Assembly (NCBI RefSeq): GCF_018873765.1
Contig: NC_057925.1
Coordinates: 45,353,010 to 45,417,009 of the forward strand
Origin: Telopea speciosissima
Taxonomy: Eukaryota > Streptophyta > Magnoliopsida > Proteales > Proteaceae
Direction: 5' to 3'
DNA length: 64,000 nt
The notes beneath the pieces were generated by a model. It was not told where the DNA came from. It worked only from the letters and a program-made list of their open reading frames with translations, and did not search any database. The translations under genes were made by a program, and so were the position numbers. The first letter of the stretch is position 1, and every line of letters begins with the position of its first letter. Shown piece after piece: positions 11,647-22,659 of the stretch.

Positions 11647-12392
11647 TAGGGGTGTCAATGGGTCGGATTGGGCCGGGCCTGTCCTAAACCCTGATCCGAC
11701 CCTAGAGGCCTTGACCCTGACCTTGACCCTGATCGACCCTGCTAGAGTCAAGAAACTCTCAACACTGACCGACCCTGTCAAGTGTCCGGGCGAGTCAGGT
11801 TGGCCCCGATTTATGGCACCGTCCATGTGTCTTATCGAGACCATGTTTTTGTAACATAGGATCTCAACCTATGGGACAACTAATAAATATGTTGAAAAAA
11901 CCGACGTGTGTATAGACTCTCTCTCTACAATTGTAACAGTGTCCCCTCAATAGGCCTAGAAGCTTATAGTGGCTACAACTAAATAACAATCATGTTAGTG
12001 ACTCTTTTTATGGCCCTGATCAAAATAATAGATGATCTACTCTTTTTATAGGTTCCTACTTCATGATGACGACAAAGCTAGTAGTTATCTCTCTACAAGT
12101 CTCTTCTTTTTTTTTTTTTTTCCTATTTTTTTTGTTAAGAAAATACTTATATTAAGTATATATATATATATATATATATATATGTAATATTATATACTTA
12201 TAATTAATACAGGGTCAGGTCGGGCCGGGCTAGACCCATGATCTAAACCCTGACCCGACCCAACCTTGCCAGGGTCAGACTATAACTAAACCCAAACCCA
12301 CCCTCAGGGTTGAAAAATCAGGGTCGGGCCCGGGCCGGGCTCAGGTCAGGTTCGGGCGGGTTCTGGCCAGTTGGGCTTTATTGACACCCCTA
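11647..12392. mobile_element. Non-autonomous hAT-type element, 8-bp target duplication
   Basis: The 746-bp element starts TAGGGGTGTCAATGGGTCGG and ends TTGACACCCCTA. Perfect 8-bp duplications, ATTCAAAT, flank it at 11639-11646 and 12393-12400, as in hAT transposons. The two halves are rich in CCTGACCC/GGGTCAGG words in opposite orientation (11690-11810 versus 12210-12360). A (TA)n run lies at about 12157-12183. No transposase. Confidence 0.9.
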
Positions 12393-12660
12393 ATTCAAAT
12401 GGATCTGGACTCCATTTGACTACGGTTGATACATCCATATCTGAAACAACCTTCTTCCTCTCTTTTCTCACTCACCTCTAATCTTTCACTTTCGATAGGT
12501 TGCTCTGAAAATTGACTTAGGTGTCGGAGGATCCCATCAGAGCCAGCTCCAATCCCCCTCTTATGTTTACTCTCTTGGTTGCAGATCCATCCATTCCACG
12601 ACCGGTATCACCTTGCAGTTTTCATCCGCATTATTAGGCTTCAAAAATAGGTTCATTTCC

Positions 12661-13667
12661 AATTGAGCTTAGAACTATTAACTTGAACTAGCTAGGAACC
12701 AAAACAAAAGGGAACCGAAAAACCATTTAACCAGAAACCAGCACATTGTTTTTTTCAATTGGTTTGATTTGGAATATTGGAACAGTAACAAACAGTTTGG
12801 TTTCAAATTCTACCCTTATACCATGAATTGAATCAAACCAAACCGGTTAATTGGAACCAAATCAATCAACACTCTTTCATCCAACCATCAAAACCCATGG
12901 ATTAAAAAGATTCTCCCATCAAGGTTGGTGACAATTCAGCTACAAAATATATACTAGGCTCCACAATGTAAAGTTGTGGGACCCAGTGTATAGTAGCCTA
13001 CAACTCATTGCCTAACACTCCTTTACAAAGGATGACAGGTGTGTCTAAGGTCTAAACGGGCCGCTTAAAAATGCTACTGGTTTATAGGACAGCTAATATG
13101 AGGGACTATACTAATATGAATTTTTTACTTCTACCCCAAATAAAGGAAGATGAGTGGATTAAGTAACCAATCATTCAAACTATTTAAGAACATATGGTTA
13201 ATTCTCTAACTAACAAAGTTTCTCCACATTAATTAAGTGTATTTCAATAGCCTCTATTATCTATTCAAGAAAATGAATCTATAAAATGGATTTTTTTTTT
13301 CTTCTTCTTTAGGTGGATATAAAGGGAAGATTTTATACAGCTGTGAGTATATTACTGTCGGATTTTTCCATAATTGGATGAGTATGGTGGACTACTAGAA
13401 GGTTAATTAATTTAAAGAAAGTGATTCTTTTGGAACAAAAAAGGAAAACATAAAAGCGATCAGATACTCCATTCAGTTTACACTTCATATCCTTATCTTA
13501 AACACTCATCTAAAGAATAATAGTTATAAACACTAATTAAGCATTCAACATGGCATGCTCCCAAGCTACCCACATCTCTTTAGCTATAATGAAATGCTTT
13601 GTTAATTAAACTCAGTCTATAGATGATTTGGCAGGTTAATTATTAATAAGGGCCACATTCTTCCCAT
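12661..13667. other. Intergenic, no gene recognised
   Basis: It contains degenerate AACCGG/GGAACC-rich sequence (12670-12870) similar in style to 2090-2290, then AT-rich DNA. No open frame of note. Confidence 0.5.
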
Positions 13668-14106
13668 TAGGGGTGTCAATCGGTCGGTCCGGTTGGTTTC
13701 GGTCGGGCTTAATCGGTCCCCACCAATTTAAGGTCATGCACTGTTATCATATTGTTTAGTTAATCGGGCATCATAGGCTAGGCACGAACTCGTAATCAGG
13801 TCAAGTTAATGGGCTATAAACAATCTTTAAATGACCTAATTAGGCTATGAATGGTTGTAAACCGATCATAAATGAGTTGATCAAGCTATAAACAGGCTAT
13901 AAAAAGTCATTCATATATGGTCAATTATCAGTGTTAATAAGTCCAGGTCAGGTGTCCATCAGGTTACAACCAAGCATTATGATTCGAATAATAATCGATC
14001 TAGGCCTGACACCGAACCGTTTTATTAACTGATTGATTCGGTTTCGAGTTTTAATCGATCGATTCTGATTAGACCTATCAGTGTGGGCCAGCTTTTGACA
14101 CCCCTA
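13668..14106. mobile_element. Non-autonomous hAT-type element, second copy of the TAGGGGTGTCAA family
   Basis: A 439-bp element starting TAGGGGTGTCAATCGGTCGG and ending TTTTGACACCCCTA. Flanks CTTCCCAT (13660-13667) and CTTCCACC (14107-14114) agree at the first five of eight bases, a decayed target duplication. It has internal GGTCGG/CGGTT-rich sequence and no coding capacity. It ends about 320 bp upstream of the OVATE gene start. Confidence 0.8.
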
Positions 14107-14428
14107 CTTCCACCAAAACTACACAGCTGCAAGATTAAGAGACATGACACCTAATAAAGCTTTAAAAAAAGATGGGTCATCTCCCACAACATGATATCCC
14201 TAAGTAACTTAAATTAGTTAAGAAGCTCCCAACTGGGTTTAAGTATGGAGTTTAAATATTAGGGCTAAAACTTGTTTTAAAGAAGAAACATGATCAATGC
14301 CTAAAAGTAGGAACCAAACCTACTTTGCCAATTGTAAATAAATGATTAGTGTCAGATGGCTCTCTCCACGCACCCCCTCTTGCTTCTTCAAGGTGTATGT
14401 GATAATCTAAAGCTCCAAATAAACGAAG

Positions 14429-14890
14429 ATGCAGAGGAAGAATCAACCAAAGGGTTGTGGCACCTTCTGCTGCGGTTGTCGTCTTAGTATTTCGTCGTCG
14501 GAAGAGGCTGAAGGTTCTAATTCCGATAGATACGCGCCGCCGATGTCAAGTCTAGCACATGCCATGGTTCAGGAGAGACTAGATCAGATGATAAGAGAAA
14601 GAGAAGAGGCAAGAAATGAAAGAAGAAGAAACAAGGGAAGGAGAATTAATGAGGGTACCAAGTGCATTATAATGGTAGCCATGGACAAGTACTCTTATGA
14701 TCCTAGAGAAGATTTCAAGGAGTCCATGGTAGAGATGATTATAGCAAATCGGCTAGAAGAGCCAAAAGAACTCCGTTGCCTCTTGAACTGTTTTGTGTCC
14801 ATGAATGCAGAGGAGTATAGACAAATCATACTTGAAGTCTTCCATGAGGTTTGCAGTAACCTTTTCTTGTGTAGTAAATTACGGTTTTAG
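14429..14890 (+). CDS. OFP: OVATE family protein (short OFP), single exon
   Basis: The protein has 153 residues. OVATE family proteins are plant-specific transcriptional co-regulators that repress targets and bind TALE homeodomain and TRM proteins, acting in nucleus and cytoplasm on growth and organ shape. The C-terminal OVATE domain occupies about residues 80-146, with the characteristic strings AMDKYSYDPREDFKESM, EMIIANRL, LRCLLNCFVSMN and YRQIILEVFHEV. The N-terminus has a Cys-rich patch (CGTFCCGC), a Ser/Glu-rich stretch and a basic coiled region (REREEARNERRRNKGRR). The chosen ATG is the first in frame after upstream stops. OVATE genes are usually intronless, which fits. No neighbour is functionally linked; an hAT element lies 0.32 kb upstream and a fold-back element 0.3 kb downstream. 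The subgroup within the family cannot be fixed without a tree. Confidence 0.9.
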   Translation: MQRKNQPKGCGTFCCGCRLSISSSEEAEGSNSDRYAPPMSSLAHAMVQERLDQMIREREEARNERRRNKGRRINEGTKCIIMVAMDKYSYDPREDFKESMVEMIIANRLEEPKELRCLLNCFVSMNAEEYRQIILEVFHEVCSNLFLCSKLRF

Positions 14891-15188
14891 TGAAACCCCT
14901 TTGCAATTTCTGATAATTTGGTCTCCTTTTTCATAGGTTTTAGAATGTACAGATCTAGTTCTTGTTCAGTGATAATAACCCAAACTTCAAACAAGCAAAT
15001 TATTAGAGCTCTCATGGGCTGGGGTTGTGGTGGTTCAGGCCCTGGCCCAACCAATACTATATCTTGAGTCTCTAGACTCTAGCAAACCTCGACATGTGGC
15101 AGCTTGTTAATGTTCAAATTTCGGTGGTCATGATGTTTCCCATGGTGGAAAAATCCAATATTTGTATGCCACACTTTCTCCGGCCCTC

Positions 15189-15730
15189 AAGGATTAAGTT
15201 TTCCTCCACCCATAGAGGACGGTTCATCCACTGTCCTAGGATTCACAAACCCCTCCTAAGATTTCAGTATGTTCCAAAATACCCTCCCGATATCCTTTCC
15301 TACCCTCTCTTGGCCCCATGGTGAATGGGATCTCATTCACTGTGGGTGGAGGGAAATTCAGTCCTTTTCTCAACCCTATTTTCATTTGAACAAAATTGTT
15401 TAAATTTGACTTTTAGGAAAGTTGGATTGGGCTCAAACTTGGCAAATATGTGGGAGAAGGCAAAGCCTATGTCTCACTAAAGTTTGAGCCCAACTCAACT
15501 TTGTCATATGATATATTATACGATTGGTATTGTAGTTCGGTTGGATTATAGTTTTAATTGAGCATGTGTTAATAATAGGGTCGAGTTTTCCTCCACTCAC
15601 AGGGAATGGGATCGGGGTGGGAGAGGGCGGAAAAGGGTATTTTGAAACATACTAAAATATCAAGAGGGGTTTGTGAATCCTAGGATGGTGGGTGAGCCGC
15701 CCTCAATGGGTGGAGGAAAACTTAATCCTT
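15189..15730. mobile_element. Fold-back element (MITE-like), about 542 bp
   Basis: The ends AAGGATTAAGTTTTCCTCCA (15189) and its inverse at 15730 extend into arms of about 95 bp that include CCTAGGATTCACAAACCCCT in both orientations. A second pair of inner repeats (TTTTCCTCCACTCACAG at about 15588 and its inverse near 15341) makes it modular. No clear target duplication and no coding capacity. Confidence 0.8.
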
Positions 15731-18248
15731 AATATAATGCTTTGAAAATTGTTTGAGAAAAATCAGCTATAGTTCAACAACTTAACTCACAATTGAACCA
15801 TTGAAGAAATAAGTATATACCACGACATGGGTCATATGGAAATAGGTCAACCGGTCCAATAAAATTGGCATGAGCTTGTCCCATGGATTTCTCATCAACC
15901 CAATACAACTGGAATGATGAAATAAGTACTTCCTCTTGGAAAAACAATCCATTAGTCCTTAGAGAGTCTCAGTTAGCATCTAGGGCTACACTGACTATGC
16001 CATGATACATTATATTAGTTTCTTGTTGAAGGGTCTAATCCAAAACCTCAAGGCATTAAGTAGAGAAAACTCCTCAAATTTATAGGGGCACAAAGGATCA
16101 AAACAAACTGATGTTGGTTCTCTCTCTCATGGGCTGTTATCTGAAAATGGGCCTGCATGTTGGCCCTGACCCATCCTATTCCAATATTGCATTGCTTTTT
16201 ATCATTCATTGAATTTTGAGCATGGAATTGCCCACAGACTAGACTCAGGCTTGATGCTTCCAAGCTTCGGCTTTTGTCAATGCCTATCCATTTCCTTTTG
16301 TGGGCTGAGTTATTAAGAAGTTAACCTGAAATGAAAAGGGTGTTTCCTCTATTCAAACAAGTTTTACTATTCTTTTTGCAACCGACCTTGGCTAATTGAG
16401 GTCGTGCCTGAATCTGTCTCTAGAGACTAAAAGAAGGTGGTTGGATACTTGGATGTGGACAAATGCATGGTAAAGACTTCGGATGGTCAAGCACCTAACA
16501 AGTCCAATCTCATCCTATTCATGTATAAAGTATAAACTCGAATTATCCTTAGAAGGAAAACTTGATTAACTCGCTCATTAGGATAAACTTGCCCCATCAA
16601 CCAAACTGGGGTGAGAATCGGATTCAAAGGTAGGTGTTTAAGCATGTGACACAGTTCCAACTATCCTTCCTTCTTTGCTATTTATGTCTAATCTATATAA
16701 TATATATTCTCTACTAGCGTGCGTTGGGTTCCATAATTATTTTAAGGCATCAGGTTGAAGAGCAGACGAGAATATGAGTAACAGAAATCCCACTTTGCCA
16801 TGGGCTGATCTGATGGGCACCACCACCCAAACAAGGATGGAAAGTTTACCTAAAGCCACTAGATTTGTTTTTTGTAAAAATCCCACTAGACATTCTATAT
16901 ATACAGTATCAAAGATGCCAATAGTAATGCCATTGCTAGCTTAATTTAAGTCATTAATGGTGTTCTACCAAAAAAAAAAAAAAGTCATTAATGGTGGAAG
17001 GCAAATGGATGAAGGCCCTTGCTTGATTGGTACCACAGCCAAAAAAAATGTGGAGTCTGTAACGCTTGACCTTTGTTTATTTAATTTTATTTGTCCATTG
17101 GAATAAATCTTTTGTAGTTTTTTTACGGAGTTTCACTAATATCTACACCCACATTGAAGAGGGAATCTTCACAGCTAAGGACATATGACCTTTGTAGATT
17201 AGTATGGGAAAAGATATTTTCAATTCTTACGATAGAAAATGGAAATTTAATAATAACATAAAAGTTCAATCACAAAATCACATCATCAGTGAAAATGAGA
17301 TTTGTCTACTCAAAGGTTGAAGGAAAATTGAGGATATATTTGATATGTCTTCTCATAATAGATTCTGGATCTAAAATAAATTATACCACTCGATTCTTCT
17401 CTTTTTTTTCTATTTGCTTCAGAATGTGTTTTAGAGTTAGAATCTATTCTAAAAATGCATATCATATACAACCTTAGTCATTTTTTAGAACAGTGTCAAT
17501 GACTATGCTCATTGAACGGTCGTTGTCACAAGTTTATTCAATTCTATGGCCCAAAAGGTTAAGTCAATAAAATACCAAAAATGTTTATATTAAGGCGAAT
17601 TATTATTCTCATAAAGATTTGTTATTTTTCCAAATGCTACAAGACATCTATTCCAGCATGTGGACAGATGATATGCCATTCTGACCATTGGATAGAGAGG
17701 TCATATTGTAAATTAGTCATGTATCAAATTTCAATCTATTTCAATCAAATACCCCTTTTTATATTCTCATACATCCTATGTATGTCTATGCATGTATATC
17801 GATACTATAAACATTACTATGCACTCTCCTGACTTTGTGTGGGAACTAGCAATTTAAATTAAAAAAATATAAAACAAAACAACTCAGATTTATCTTGTGA
17901 TTTTTAGAAACACCATTTTCTATTGTCACATGAATAATTAAACTAAATTTTTTTTTTAAAAAAAGGTATCAATTTGTAGGTTTTAAGTATCCTTCCACAT
18001 CAATAGATACTAACCGATATGATACAGTACTGATACGATTCTTAAAAAATTGTTATAATTAATAGATATAAAAAACTTCACCATTTATATATAATCAATT
18101 ATGATATGATATGATATGACATGTCTCTAAATCATCCTTTCATTTTGACACTTGATATTGATACTTTAAACCGTTATCATTTTATCAATGCTACTAGCGT
18201 CTACACTTTTGAGTCATCGTATTGATTTGCGTGCAAGTGAGGTTAAAG
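15731..18248. other. Intergenic, no gene recognised
   Basis: AT-rich. At about 16951-16995 a 14-bp word (AGTCATTAATGGTG) is duplicated around a short insert ending in A15, as if a tiny A-tailed insertion occurred. From 17990 to 18140 there are GATAC/ATGATATG repeats. The open frames at 17289-17832 have no recognisable domains. Confidence 0.5.
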
Positions 18249-18785
18249 TAAATAGAAGGTTAACTACCTTACACCTAACCTATATTTACTAAAACTATCC
18301 TTCTTTTCTAAAGCTACATTGCTTTTAAACTTTTACATCTCCTTCTACCCTCATGTTTTTAAATACCCAAATTATCTTTTTTTTTTCACTAGAAATGACT
18401 GCGTTTGGTAACGGTCTAAACAAAGAATGCCCATTCTTGATTAGAAACGTTCTTTTGCGTTCTTAGTCTAGAACGGCGTTCTTAGACCGAAAATGATCGT
18501 TTGGTAACGTTCTCAAGAATGCTGTTCAAAACGAAAATGGTGTTTGGTAAAATCTGTTCTTTTCTATTTGATATTAATTAAAATAATGTCATTTCTTTGT
18601 CAATTATACCACAAAAAGACTTGTAAAATCTTTTTCTCTTACCAACCTTAGCATAAAATTAAAATATCTCATTAACATAACCAAAGTAAGTATAAAAGAT
18701 GCCAAATTTCAAAGATGCCATTAAAATTAGGTTCTTGAGTGGATTAGTGGCATAACTAACTATGCTATGAACAGTTGAATAAAGA

Positions 18786-18863
18786 GAGCCTTGGTGGACT
18801 CAAACCATCATCCCTTGGAACATGCTCATGTTCCAAGTGCGCTACCAATTTGAGCTAAAGGCC
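18786..18863 (-). repeat. tRNA-derived relic (SINE head or tRNA pseudogene)
   Basis: On the minus strand the sequence has a 7-bp acceptor-like stem (GGGCCTT with AAGGCTC, one G-T pair), an A-box-like TAGCTCAAATTGGTAGCGCA and a B-box-like GGTTTGAGTCC. Instead of a normal 17-nt anticodon arm it has CTTGGAACATG-AG-CATGTTCCAAG, an 11-bp palindrome with a 2-nt loop. A functional tRNA is therefore excluded; the internal pol III promoter boxes suggest SINE or tRNA-pseudogene origin. Confidence 0.55.
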
Positions 18864-21091
18864 CATCAAGTTGTCAATGAATTAACACAACAGATTAAAC
18901 CAAATTATATTCTCCATTCTTTTGGATTCTAGAAAACTAGGAGATTCCATAGACTGAATGATCTTAACTAACTAAAGCACTTGGCTATTTTGGACATGAG
19001 AAGTAAAGAAATTTTTTGTTTTTCAAAGAAAAGGCAATTAGTACAAACAGAAAAATGGTGGTGCCAATGCCAAAACCTTTTGAAATTGGTCCCTAAGCGA
19101 TAACATAGATGGGCCCTGCTCTTACCTGCCATTCATTGCTTCCCTTCTCAGTAATTTCTTTGTCTTCCCAATCCCCTTTCTCCTATGTGAGTGGCAAAAG
19201 TAAAGGAATAAAAGGTATGGATATGAAAGTTGAATCAACTTATAATTTAAAGGGCAATCATATGATAGTCCCCCTAGGGTACCAAGATTAGAAATCAAAG
19301 TTCAAGTTTGAACCATTCTCCCCTGTCATACCAGATCAATATCATCCAATCAAGTCCTCGGCTGAAGATCACATCTCATGATCAATATCTAATTAAAATC
19401 GACTGTTTCAAATTCTCTTGGATGGTTTTCACAGTGTGATTTGGAAACCAGATTTAAAAATAAATTTAATAACGGCAAATCAAAGTTTCGAGATATGGTC
19501 CAAAAGCTGGTCGAAGGTCAATTATATGGAGAAGAATGGTTTCCCAAATTTTGGCTCAAATCGATGGACGATCTGAAGTAAATAGTATAGGAATCGATCG
19601 ATTTCTTGTTTGGGAGATATCACCAGTTTACTTTGCTGGTTGTGTCCATATGCGATTCTGCCTATTGGATTGGAATTTGAACTTTCCTTAGGGTTGCCTT
19701 GACCAAAACTTGCATGGTGTTTTTGTAGTCATAAAGAGAAAAGGAAGTTGATAAGGACTTTGTTTATCAACATACTGTTTCCTAACCAGACAGTAACACC
19801 ACTTTTATATAGATTTCATTCAACTTTAGACCTATTTTTCCATCATGCAGAATATACCATCAGGTGAAACACCAACACTCAACCATAAATTATATGCTAC
19901 GATGTACCTACGATGATACCAAAGTAACCAAACGAAGCCCATCCCACCTACAAATTTCCTTTTATTGTTTCTGCAACTAGAATTGATTTCGCAGCCCCCT
20001 GTAGTGCATCTTGTTCTTCTCATTGATTCTATAGGTCATAATATTATTTCCTACATTCAGGTTCAAATCCGTTGGCCTGCTTTAGCTCCTGCATATAGAC
20101 AAAAAACTGTCCATACGACTGTTTGTTTCAATAGTTCTTGCTTGAATTTCAATCTTGTTTATCTATCTTGAGTTGTACAATCACTGTACAATCACTGAGA
20201 AGAGAAGATGGGAAGAGAGTTGGATGATAGATGGTGTGTATATCATACCAGCCTTCATGTTTTTATATTTAGAAAGTCAAATAAGAGTTACAAAGGAAAT
20301 AGGACTCTAACACCTCTTACCTAGCTAAGCCTAGAACCTAATTACAATAGGAAACTGAAATATAACTATGATAGGAAAGAGAAACAATATAACAATTAAA
20401 TCCCAAATTACTTAGCTAAGACTACCCTCCCATGTATGTATCTTTAACAGGCTCCATTGAATGCCCAGCCCTTTTGGGCCCATAAATGGACTCATGGATG
20501 ACCCACAATTTTCAGTTCTAACAAGACTCCCCCTCTTTTGTCTTTTATCTTCTGCTCTAGATTATGGAAGCTTTAATAACATAGCAAACTGTGCTTCATT
20601 GGCTCATTATTTGTTATTCCTTTTACCATATATAGTTCTGATATCTAATCCCGATTCATTCTTCCCTCTCTCTCTCTCATTTTTTCCCCCTTCATTTTTT
20701 TTTTTTTTTAATACCAATTACATCATAAACTACTCACAGAATAATGTAAATACAACCAACATCTCCATCTATCAGAAACTCTATAGATCCTAAGCTAATG
20801 AACTACTAAAGTTGTCATTTTACGCACTTCTGACTACGATCTAGTACCTTGAAGCATTCTGATCTCTATCATTTAGTGAATAAAAGTGGTATAAAAACAC
20901 TTCAAACGATTAGAAAGTAGTTCCTAGTTGCCTAACACCATCTTCAGAATATTCACTTCAATACCCAAAGCAAGTTAATCAAAAGAAGGAGAAAAAAATA
21001 TCAAATTAACCAAATCAAACAATACATGGAAACAAAAAAATGGTGAGGAAAATTAGAGAAAATAAAAATATGGAGGTAAAGCAATATTTAC

Positions 21092-21234
21092 TTGGCAGTT
21101 ATCACATTTAGGGAGCTTGTTGGAGAGGCACTGAAGAAGAAGCCTCTGATGTTCGCTTGCAAGCTTGTTTGCTTCATGAACTTCAATGTCAAAGTTGTCG
21201 GTGCCTTCTCACACACATCACATTGGATTTTCAT
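21092..21234 (-). pseudogene. Damaged first exon of a B-box zinc-finger (BBX) gene, transposon-borne
   Basis: The minus strand from ATG at 21234 reads MKIQCDVCEKAPTT, the conserved N-terminus of plant B-box proteins. After about 42 missing bases and a frameshift, a second frame reads EVHEANKLASEHQRLLLQ and then LSNKLPKCDNCQ, the second half of B-box 1 in STO/BBX20-25-type proteins, ending at a GT donor (21091-21090). The lost part includes the central Cys residues (the usual ICCADEAALC region), so no zinc-binding box can form. Sequence to its right (21240-21900) looks like 5' leader/promoter. The second B-box exon was not found to the left. It lies inside the nested transposon at 18393-22408, so it is probably a captured gene piece. 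Confidence 0.8.
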
Positions 21235-21972
21235 CCTCTTCCTTTTAGTCTTCTTTTTTTTTTTTCTGATAATTTTTTCTTCTATTTCTCAACTCTTAAA
21301 ATCTGTAGAAGAGTTCTTGGAGCTACCCAGATAGACTATTTTCAATAATCTTTCAAACACACACAGAGGTTCCCGAGAAACTCTGCAGAAAGGGGAAAAA
21401 GAGACTTGAGTAAAGCGAGAACAGATAGAGAAGTGGGTTTTGACAACTCTTTGAGCTATGAAATGGTTGAGTCTCAAAAGATTCATATAAGGCTGAGAAA
21501 ACCCAAAAGAATGGAAAGAGGGAACAAAAAAAAAAACTCCGAAGATGTGAAGAAATAAAGAAGCAGAGAAAGACTGAGAAGAGAGAAAAGAAGGAAGGAA
21601 GGAAGATGGGAATACGTGTAAGAAGAAAGACGTGTGGACAGTAAAGTGGTTGGTTAAGAATCACAGAATGCAATAGGAGATAATGTTTGATTCTCATAAT
21701 AATCAAGAAGCTTCGGTGCGATCTCCTCCTAAATTCACATGGCGACAAGCGCACGGCTTCAAAATTCATATTCCATAATCTCAAATCATACCAAAAAATC
21801 CCTAAAATTACAGATCATACAAAATTCCCAAATCACACCAAAAAATTCCTAAAATCCTATACCTTTTCGGCTGAATCCTTCCAAGTATAGGGTTGGTGAT
21901 CCAATTCCTGAGACACAATGACACACAAAAACCCCCATCAACCGCTGATTTTCGCACAACAGGGACGACCTA

Positions 21973-21973
21973 G

Positions 21974-22021
<48 letters not shown>

Positions 22022-22113
22022 AGAGAGGGAGAGAGAGAGACAGAGAGAGCCAGACAGAGAGATTGAGAGAGGGAGAGAGGGAGAGAGAGAGACAGAGAGA
22101 GGAAGCGAGAGAG
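21973..22113. repeat. (GA)n microsatellite with interruptions
   Basis: About 140 bp of GA repeats interrupted by short GATTGAGAG and GACAGAGAG variants. The open frames across it translate to Leu/Ser repeats and are artefacts of the repeat. Confidence 0.9.
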
Positions 22114-22572
22114 AGATGAGATCATGGTTACCTTGACCGCGTAGTTGCATGTACCTTCTCTTCCTCTGTTCCTTCTATTCCCTTCTCTTCCCCCAAGGAG
22201 GCTGTTGGCTTCTTTTCTCGAAATCACGGGATTTCACGTTATCGTGATGTAATTGTCGTTCTTGTTCTTTAGGTGATGAAAACCTCCGGTTCGTTCTAAA
22301 AGAACGAAAAAATGAACCGTAAAGCCAAACACTTTTTCATGTTTTTTTGTTCTTTTTAAACAAAAGAATTGTTCAGAACGCTGTTCTAAACGTTACCAAA
22401 CACACTCTTAGTAACCTACTAATCTATTTAACCTACCATTGTTCTTCTACTTTTTACTATTTTTTGTCATTAAAATGGTAAAAAATGAAAGCACCCACCC
22501 GCTTCTTCTTTCTCCTTTTTTTTACCCCATTTTTTTTTTCTTCAATTTTTTATTTAATTAATTTTTTAAAGA

Positions 22573-22659
22573 GTGTCAATCTGTTCCATGGTTTTAGTGC
22601 ATGGTATCGGGTGCTTTGAAGAGAGTCGATCTATTCCATGGTTTTAGTGCACGGTATCG
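22573..22659. repeat. Tandem duplication of a 48-bp unit
   Basis: GAG(T/A)GTC(A/G)ATCT(G/A)TTCCATGG... is followed by TTTTAGTGC(A/G)(T/C)GGTATCG. Copies start at about 22573 and 22621, in the central part of the outer Mutator-like element. Confidence 0.75.

Larger units (their letters stand above)
9756..12660 (+). mobile_element. LTR-like relic with TATA box, split by two later insertions
   Basis: The part before 9973 ends in a TATA box (CTATAAATATAAGG, 9957-9970) within U3-like sequence. After the Mutator-like element (9973-11606) and the hAT element (11647-12392), sequence resumes at 12401 with the CT-rich leader and a TTGACTTAGGTGTCGGAGG block (about 12512-12530). I associate that block with the R/U5 part of plant gypsy LTRs. 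Joining the three host segments would give one LTR of roughly 0.5 kb. No PBS or gag was recognised downstream, so it may be a solo or truncated LTR. The family call is from memory of the motif. Confidence 0.5.
18393..22408. mobile_element. Nested 4-kb transposon with TTTGGTAACG termini, carrying a B-box gene piece
   Basis: The insert ends are GACTGCGTTTGGTAACG (from 18397) and its imperfect inverse ending at 22407 (15 of 17 bases match). Subterminal regions are rich in GTTCT/AGAAC words on both sides (GAACGGCGTTCTTAG; AGAACGCTGTTCTAAACG). Flanks CTAGAAAT and TTAGTAAC could be a decayed 8-bp duplication of the interrupted TIR sequence. That fits an hAT or Mutator-like element, but the superfamily is not settled. 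No transposase frame is visible. It contains a tRNA-like relic, a damaged B-box exon (21092-21234) and a long (GA)n tract. Boundaries are accurate to a few bases. Confidence 0.65.

Noticed and set aside
14429-14890. OVATE gene as a truncated pseudogene because the protein is only 153 residues
   Set aside because: The OVATE domain is complete and the frame is clean; short family members are normal.
21938-22227. Two overlapping minus-strand open frames rich in Ser and Leu
   Set aside because: They are translations of the (GA)n microsatellite in different frames.
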